Positions 1 through 3,989 of a DNA stretch of 6,036 nucleotides are shown piece by piece. The position numbers and the translations under genes were made by a program. Every line of letters starts with the position of its first letter. The stretch's first letter is position 1. A model generated the notes under the pieces. It searched no databases. It had not been told where the DNA came from and saw nothing but the letters and a program-made list of their open reading frames with translations. This DNA is from an uncultured cyanobacterium (GTDB lineage: Bacteria; Cyanobacteriota; Cyanobacteriia; PCC-6307; Cyanobiaceae): positions 1 through 6,036 of the forward strand of contig CAIYSK010000204.1 in assembly GCA_903928835.1 (NCBI GenBank). The letters run 5' to 3'.

Positions 1-352
1 ATGAAGACCGCCACGAGGTGTGCTCGTGCCCATCCGCGCCACACCAGCGTCACAGGCGCTGTAGTACCCGTGCCTGCGGGCCGAGCGAACCGCTTGGCGC
101 TCGTGCGCGTCAGTCTGTGCGCGGGAACGCACGTAGCTCTGCGCACGCCTTTCCAAGCATGCCACGCAGACGGCCACCGAATATGAAGACCGCCACGAGG
201 TGTGCTCGTGCCCATCCGCGCCACACCAGCGTCACAGGCGCTGTAGTACCCGTGCCTGCGGGCCGAGCGAACCGCTGGGCGCTCGTGCGCGTCAGTCTGT
301 GCGCGGGAACGCACGTAGCTTTGCGCACGCCTGTACATGCATGCCACGCAGA
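1..352. repeat. 182-bp tandem repeat, two copies (1-182 and 183-352), hairpin-rich
   Basis: Copy 1 spans 1-182. Copy 2 starts at 183 and stays aligned at an offset of 182 until 352. Over the 170 shared positions I count five differences (copy-1 positions 95, 139, 151, 153 and 156), about 97% identity. Each copy holds a chain of short inverted repeats, in copy-1 numbering: 12-17/23-28 (CACGAG/CTCGTG), 45-49/57-61, 67-70/77-80, 82-91/96-103 (8 bp with a two-base bulge) and 117-121/128-132. The period is not a multiple of three and several frames are open, so I read this 340-bp stretch as non-coding; the openness follows from high GC. The array may continue left of the window. I do not recognise the family. 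It could be a structured intergenic repeat, a REP-like element or an RNA gene, and the sequence does not decide between these. Confidence 0.9.
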
Positions 353-942
353 GTGCCCTGGCCATGGCCACCTATCTGTTGAGTCAGTTTCCTGACGCTC
401 AGCAGCGGCTCGTTCAAGAGGTTGCTGGGATCCTGGAGGCTCGTGGGGCCAAGGGAGAGAGCCCGAGCGATCCCCTCAGTTTTGATGAACTGCGCCAGCT
501 GTCCTACGGCGTTGCGATTTTCAATGAAACCCTGCGGCTCTATCCACCCGTGAGCTTTTTCATCCGCGAAGCGGCCCAGGATTCGGAGCTGGTGGATCGG
601 CGTTGCCCGATGCTGTCGCTGGTCACGATTTCGCCTTGGGTAGTCCAGCGGCACGGGGGCCAATGGGCTGACCCCCATGGCTTCCGGCCCGAGCGTTTCC
701 TGGGCGAAACCGCTAGCGCGGCGGATCGGCAGTGGGCCAAGGATGCTTTTTTGCCCTTTGGCCTGGGCCCGCGCAAGTGCCCAGGGGCGGCCTTTGCGCT
801 GCAGGAGGCCCTGCTGGTGCTGGCCGAACTGGTGCGCCGCTATGAACTGCTGCCCGATCCCGGCCACCAGCCGGAGTTGGTGGCCCGGCTGACCCTGCGC
901 TCGGCCAATGGGGTGCGGCTGCGCCTGCGGGAGCGGCCCTGA
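337..942 (+). pseudogene. Cytochrome P450, C-terminal remnant (N-terminal half missing)
   Basis: This 201-residue frame matches the C-terminal half of a cytochrome P450, a heme monooxygenase usually of about 400-460 residues. Visible elements in order are the end of the I helix (TQSALAMATYLLSQFP, residues 4-19), the K-helix ExxR (E64, R67, in NETLRLYPP), the meander FRPERF (116-121) and the heme loop FGLGPRKCPG (141-150) with ligand Cys148. The C-terminus looks complete. The substrate-recognition half and the I-helix A/G-G-x-D/E-T motif are missing, and homology begins at about 343, inside or at the edge of the upstream repeat. Upstream in this frame there are stops at 184, 244 and 316, so ATG 337 is the first usable ATG and it lies in repeat sequence. 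Such a fragment should not bind substrate or activate oxygen. I infer a pseudogene. The substrate and CYP family cannot be told from the remnant. Confidence 0.88.
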
Positions 943-969
943 TCAGGGATCTCCGCCTGCCAAGCGGGG
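937..969. other. Two inverted repeats after the P450 remnant
   Basis: A perfect 12-bp palindrome, CCCTGATCAGGG (937-948), overlaps the P450 stop codon. A second inverted repeat pairs 951-956 with 964-969 (6 bp including one G-T pair, 7-base loop). Neither is followed by a T tract, so neither is a convincing intrinsic terminator. They may be weak transcript-end structures or chance in GC-rich DNA. Confidence 0.3.
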
Positions 970-977
970 ATATGCTG

Positions 978-991
978 CTGTCATATGACAG
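978..991. promoter_or_regulatory. Candidate VapB operator, perfect palindrome CTGTCATATGACAG
   Basis: This perfect 14-bp palindrome ends nine bases before the vapB ATG. VapB-type antitoxins carry a DNA-binding domain and repress their own operon, usually with VapC, by binding inverted repeats in the promoter. A possible -10 element, TATGCT (971-976), lies immediately upstream, so binding here would cover the likely start of transcription. I see no good -35 box. The palindrome is seen directly; its role as operator is inferred from position and family. Confidence 0.55.
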
Positions 992-1000
992 GCGCGGGTT

Positions 1001-1252
1001 ATGGCAGTTCGGGCAAGGCTGTTTATGAGTGGCCGCAGCCAGGCGCTGAGGCTGCCGGCCCGATTTCGGTTCCGCGGCCATGAAGTGGACATCGAGCCGA
1101 TGGGCCAGGCGCTTTGGGTGCAGCCCTGCGGCGATGCATCGGCATCGATGGGGCAGTGGTTGGAGGCGTTTTATGCCGACCATCCCCCTCTGCCGGAGAC
1201 GTTCCTGGCGGATCGTGGTGATGGGCAGCCCCAGGAGCGGGATTGGTCTTGA
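1001..1252 (+). CDS. vapB: VapB-family antitoxin (AbrB/SpoVT-type DNA-binding domain)
   Basis: This 83-residue protein is the antitoxin of a type II toxin-antitoxin pair. Residues 3-45 fit the swapped-hairpin AbrB/MazE-type DNA-binding domain of the VapB (VagC) family: RARLFMSGRSQALRLP at 4-19, then FRFRGHEVDIEP at 22-33. The C-terminal tail PETFLADRGDGQPQERDW (65-82) is the family segment expected to wrap around and block the VapC active site. Length is typical for the family. ATG 1001 is preferred over ATG 1025 because the residues before MSGRSQ are part of the conserved first strand; the ribosome binding site is poor. It overlaps vapC, and the palindrome at 978-991 is the likely autoregulatory site. 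No disruption is visible, so the antitoxin looks functional. Confidence 0.87.
   Translation: MAVRARLFMSGRSQALRLPARFRFRGHEVDIEPMGQALWVQPCGDASASMGQWLEAFYADHPPLPETFLADRGDGQPQERDWS
1233..1237 (+). promoter_or_regulatory. Ribosome binding site for vapC (AGGAG)
   Basis: AGGAG lies inside the end of vapB, five bases before TTG 1243 and eleven before TTG 1249. The spacing slightly favours 1243, while 1249 would give the compact TTGA stop-start overlap. The site supports a TTG start for vapC within the antitoxin gene. Confidence 0.55.
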
Positions 1253-1650
1253 GACGCACGCTCGATACGAACATCTGCAGCTATGTGTTGCGGCGCCATC
1301 CGCCCCAGATGGTGCTCCGGTTTCAGGAGCTCAACCGCGATCAGTTGTGGCTTTCGGCGATTGTTGCTGCTGAATTGCGGTTCGGAGCCGCCAAGCTCGG
1401 ATCGGATCGATTCAGCGGCGCGGTGGAAGCCTGGCTAGCGGGTTTTGAGCTGCTTGCTTGGCCCCTCGAGGCCACCCATCAATACGCCAGGATGCGCTCC
1501 GAGCTGGAGAGGATTGGCACACCCGTGGGCAACCTCGATCTGATGATCGCTGCCCATGCCCTCGCGGAAGACAGTGTGGTGATCACCAACAACGCGCGGG
1601 AATTTCTGCGCATTCCCGGTGTTGCTGTGGAGGAGTGGTCTTTGAATTGA
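1243..1650 (+). CDS. vapC: VapC-family toxin, PIN-domain ribonuclease
   Basis: This 135-residue PIN-domain protein is the toxin partner of the upstream antitoxin. PIN toxins are Mg2+-dependent endoribonucleases; several characterised VapC proteins cut initiator tRNA or 23S rRNA, but the target here cannot be read from sequence. The acidic active-site residues are in place: D8 in LDTN, E44 in AAELRFGAAK and D99 in NLDLMIAAHA, plus the TNNAREF motif at 115-121. Length and order match the VapC family and there is no frameshift. The start is TTG, either 1243 (better spacing from AGGAG) or 1249 (TTGA overlap with the vapB stop). Either way the two genes overlap and are probably translationally coupled, which keeps antitoxin and toxin in balance. 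Confidence 0.9.
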   Translation: MVLRRTLDTNICSYVLRRHPPQMVLRFQELNRDQLWLSAIVAAELRFGAAKLGSDRFSGAVEAWLAGFELLAWPLEATHQYARMRSELERIGTPVGNLDLMIAAHALAEDSVVITNNAREFLRIPGVAVEEWSLN

Positions 1651-1668
1651 TCGCCCCCTTGAATTGAT
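1642..1668. repeat. Short direct repeat TTGAATTGAT at the vapC stop
   Basis: TTGAATTGAT occurs at 1642-1651, spanning the last vapC codons and stop, and again at 1659-1668, a 17-bp period. It may be a small duplication at the edge of the toxin-antitoxin cassette or chance in a short AT-richer spacer. Confidence 0.4.
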
Positions 1669-1695
1669 TGCTTCAATAGTGGGCGGAGCTGATAC

Positions 1696-1710
1696 GTTGT
1701 AGCCAACAAC
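1696..1710. promoter_or_regulatory. Inverted repeat GTTGT-N5-ACAAC before the small membrane gene
   Basis: GTTGT (1696-1700) and ACAAC (1706-1710) form a 15-bp inverted repeat 19 bases upstream of ATG 1730. It could be a repressor site or a hairpin in the leader. I see no confident promoter elements near it. Function is unproven. Confidence 0.25.
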
Positions 1711-1729
1711 TCTTGAGCGGGTGGGACGG

Positions 1730-1984
1730 ATGGCTGATGGGCCCATGGCCGCTTCTTCTTCGCGAAGACGGTCGTCATCCCGCGGTCGCTCCGGCCGATC
1801 CAAGAGCCGGCGCCAAAGCAAATCCACCAGTCTCTGGAAAGCGAAGAATGGCTGGCTGTCGATTGCCATCTTCGCGGCCCTTGTTGGTGGGTCTCTCTGG
1901 TTTTGTGTCAAGGAGATCAACAAAGACACCGCTGCCCCAGCAGACAGTCAATCCAGCGTCAGGCCACTCAAAAACTCAGCATGA
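1730..1984 (+). CDS. Small Arg/Ser-rich single-span membrane protein, hypothetical
   Basis: From ATG 1730 this gene encodes 84 residues. I do not recognise a named family. The N-terminal 38 or so residues are strongly basic and Ser/Arg-rich (for example SSSRRRSSSRGRSGRSKSRR), with no acidic residue after the first few. A hydrophobic segment, WLSIAIFAALVGGSLWF, follows at about residues 42-58 and can span the membrane once. A short polar tail KEINKDTAAPADS ends the protein. By the positive-inside rule the basic end should be cytoplasmic and the tail outside. Alternative starts are GTG 1721 and ATG 1745, the latter directly before the Ser/Arg tract; no strong Shine-Dalgarno settles it. It converges on the beta-barrel gene and their last 17 bases overlap. 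A basic cytoplasmic tail could bind nucleic acid or acidic lipid, but this is speculation. Confidence 0.6.
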   Translation: MADGPMAASSSRRRSSSRGRSGRSKSRRQSKSTSLWKAKNGWLSIAIFAALVGGSLWFCVKEINKDTAAPADSQSSVRPLKNSA

Positions 1985-3989
1985 GCTTGGTGCCCACCCG
2001 CACCTGGTTGTTGCCCAGTAGCTGGCCCATGTCGAGCAGGCCGGCGGCATTGGTCACGTAGAGATCCACGGTGGTTTTGGGGTTGGCCAGCCAGCGCAGA
2101 TTGAGGCTGCCGTTGGTGCCATTGGTGCCGCCCAGATCGGTTGCCACCGCATTGATCTCGGGGATGAGCTGGAAGCTGGGGCCCAGCTGGATGTTGGCGC
2201 CGAAGCCCACCCCCCAGGGGGTGCCGAGGCCGCTGTTGGCGAATTTGGGGTTGATGGTGAGGGCCAGCCAGGGGGTGGCTTCCCAGGTGTTCATGCTTTC
2301 AAAAAACAGGTAGCCCTGATAGCTGCTGGGCTGGAAGTTGCGACCCACGCTGATGCGGCCCCCACTCCAAATCGGCAGGTGTTTGGTGGGGCGCATCACC
2401 ATTGCCTTGCCCCCGAAACGGATGTTGTAGTTGCCGGCGCCTTCGTAGGTGCTCACAAAATTGTTTTGGGGCGAGATGCCGTTGAACTGACCCCCCGCCA
2501 CTTGAAACTGGAAGTCGTTGCTCACCGATACGCCGGCAAAGCCGAAGATGTTGCCGCGGGAATCGGCATTCACGGCCAATTGCTTGGTGCCGCTGGCAGG
2601 GGTGAGGGCTGTGTTCACGCTGAGCCCGCCCAGGGCCAGGCTGGCCTGGCGGGCGGTGTAGTTGGGGCTTTTGGAATCGGGGGCACTGGGGGTCCAGGTG
2701 AAGCGGCCGCTCAGCATCGGCTGCCAGGGGGCGCTGGGCAGGGCCAGGATGGCGGTGCTGGGGCTTAGGCCAAACCCATTGGTGATACTGGCCTCTAGGC
2801 CAATGCGCGGATTCACCGCCAGGTTGGCGCCCAGGCTGAGGATCGGCGTGCGGGAATACACCAAATTGCTGTCGAAGCTGTTGTTGCCCGGGCCCAGGGG
2901 CACCATGGCCGAGCCAAAGAGCTGCACCTGGGCACTGGGGCGGTAGTTGGCGCCCACGCCCAGGCTGATGTTGGTGCCGAAAAACTCCCCCGCCCCCCCT
3001 TGACTTGCGCCTTGGCTGGCTGGCAGCCAGGTCACCGCTGGCACAAACGACAGCTGCAGCTTCTTGGTGGCCTGCCAGGAGAGGGGCAGGGAGAGGGAAC
3101 CCACCACGTTGCGGGTGAACACCTGCTGGCCGGAGTCGTTGAAAATGTTGGGCTCACCGGTGTTGCCACCGGTGCAGCTGGCGCCTTGGCCGCCGCAGCC
3201 ACTGCCCACGCTGAATAGCTCAAGGGCGCCTTCCGCGGCCCACTGCCAGGCCTTACCCCCCAGCAGGCGGCCCTTGAGGGCGCCGCCGTAGACGCTCCAG
3301 CGGTTGCCCGGATTGCTGGGTTTGCTGGCAGGAGCGTTGAAGAGGGGGTCGTCGGCGTAGGTGTAATAGGCGGAGAACAGCAGTTTGTCGGTGAGCTGGA
3401 GATCGCCGCGCAGGGCGTAGTTCTGGTTGCCACTGCCCTTGGCGGCACCCCCGCTGGTTGGGCTTACCTGCTGGGTGCTGATTTGGAAGCTGGCATCGTT
3501 CCAAAGGGTGGCGGTGGGCAGTTGGCCCAGGCGGATCAGGGCGACGAAGTCGTGGGATTGGTTGGGCAGCTGGGCGAGGTTGTGCTGCACCGCCGCCAGG
3601 GATAGGGGAGCCGGTTTTTTGGGATTCACCGGCAAGCCGGAGGGGTCGACCACATCGGCGGCAGCCAAGGGGCGCCAGGCCAGGGCTGGTTTAGCTGCCG
3701 ATTGGCCGTTGAGTTGACCGTTCAACTGAGCGTTGCGTGGTTGGCTCCAAAAGGGGCTGGCTAATCCTTGGTCACCCGCTGGCTTGAAGGCCACGAAGGC
3801 CACGGGTTGCCAGCGTGCTGGCTTGGCGAAGCCTGGCAGGGGCGGCAGGGCCCTCCAGTTCAGAGAAGTAGTCGCCAGGGCCTTGCCCTTGGGCTGGTCA
3901 GTCCAGTGGGGGGAGGCCAGGGCTGGGGTGGTCCAGGCCTGGCTCACCAGCAGGCCAGCCACAGCCCATGGTTTGAGGCGGAGCTTCAA
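1968..3989 (-). CDS. Predicted outer-membrane beta-barrel protein coupled to a Wzc-like kinase
   Basis: This 673-residue protein begins with a signal peptide: a basic n-region (MKLRLKP), a hydrophobic core (AVAGLLVSQAW) and a likely cleavage site after PALA at residue 25. Residues 26-130 are Pro/Ala-rich with no predicted barrel pattern, perhaps a periplasmic linker. From about residue 188 to the end, strands of alternating polar and hydrophobic residues are separated by Gly/Asn/Ser-rich turns. The chain ends KLMLSF, a terminal aromatic residue as in BAM-assembled barrels. Two cysteines (C265, C272) flank a Gly-rich loop and may form a disulfide. The start is TTG 3989, supported by the signal peptide and by the TTGA overlap with the upstream kinase stop; only a weak GGA ribosome site is visible. 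I infer a role in export or surface retention of the polysaccharide assembled by the kinase. A general porin-like or structural barrel is also possible; I do not recognise the family. Confidence 0.75.
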   Translation of the reverse strand: MKLRLKPWAVAGLLVSQAWTTPALASPHWTDQPKGKALATTSLNWRALPPLPGFAKPARWQPVAFVAFKPAGDQGLASPFWSQPRNAQLNGQLNGQSAAKPALAWRPLAAADVVDPSGLPVNPKKPAPLSLAAVQHNLAQLPNQSHDFVALIRLGQLPTATLWNDASFQISTQQVSPTSGGAAKGSGNQNYALRGDLQLTDKLLFSAYYTYADDPLFNAPASKPSNPGNRWSVYGGALKGRLLGGKAWQWAAEGALELFSVGSGCGGQGASCTGGNTGEPNIFNDSGQQVFTRNVVGSLSLPLSWQATKKLQLSFVPAVTWLPASQGASQGGAGEFFGTNISLGVGANYRPSAQVQLFGSAMVPLGPGNNSFDSNLVYSRTPILSLGANLAVNPRIGLEASITNGFGLSPSTAILALPSAPWQPMLSGRFTWTPSAPDSKSPNYTARQASLALGGLSVNTALTPASGTKQLAVNADSRGNIFGFAGVSVSNDFQFQVAGGQFNGISPQNNFVSTYEGAGNYNIRFGGKAMVMRPTKHLPIWSGGRISVGRNFQPSSYQGYLFFESMNTWEATPWLALTINPKFANSGLGTPWGVGFGANIQLGPSFQLIPEINAVATDLGGTNGTNGSLNLRWLANPKTTVDLYVTNAAGLLDMGQLLGNNQVRVGTKLMLSF

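Noticed and set aside
1..352. CRISPR array or integron attC sites
   Set aside because: There are only two long units with no unique spacers, and I see no RYYYAAC/GTTRRRY core sites.
18..395. Open frame of 125 codons across both repeat copies
   Set aside because: The 182-bp period makes it read the two copies in different frames, and the Arg/Ala/Cys-rich composition is typical of chance frames in GC-rich DNA. It also runs into the P450 coding sequence.
292..867. Minus-strand open frame of 191 codons opposite the P450
   Set aside because: The plus strand shows clear P450 motifs over the same bases; the minus frame has none and runs into the repeat.
951..969. Intrinsic terminator after the P450 remnant
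   Set aside because: A hairpin can form but the bases after it are not T-rich.
1659..1676. Possible terminator after vapC (TTGAA/TTCAA hairpin)
   Set aside because: The stem is only 5 bp, AT-rich, and has no following T run.
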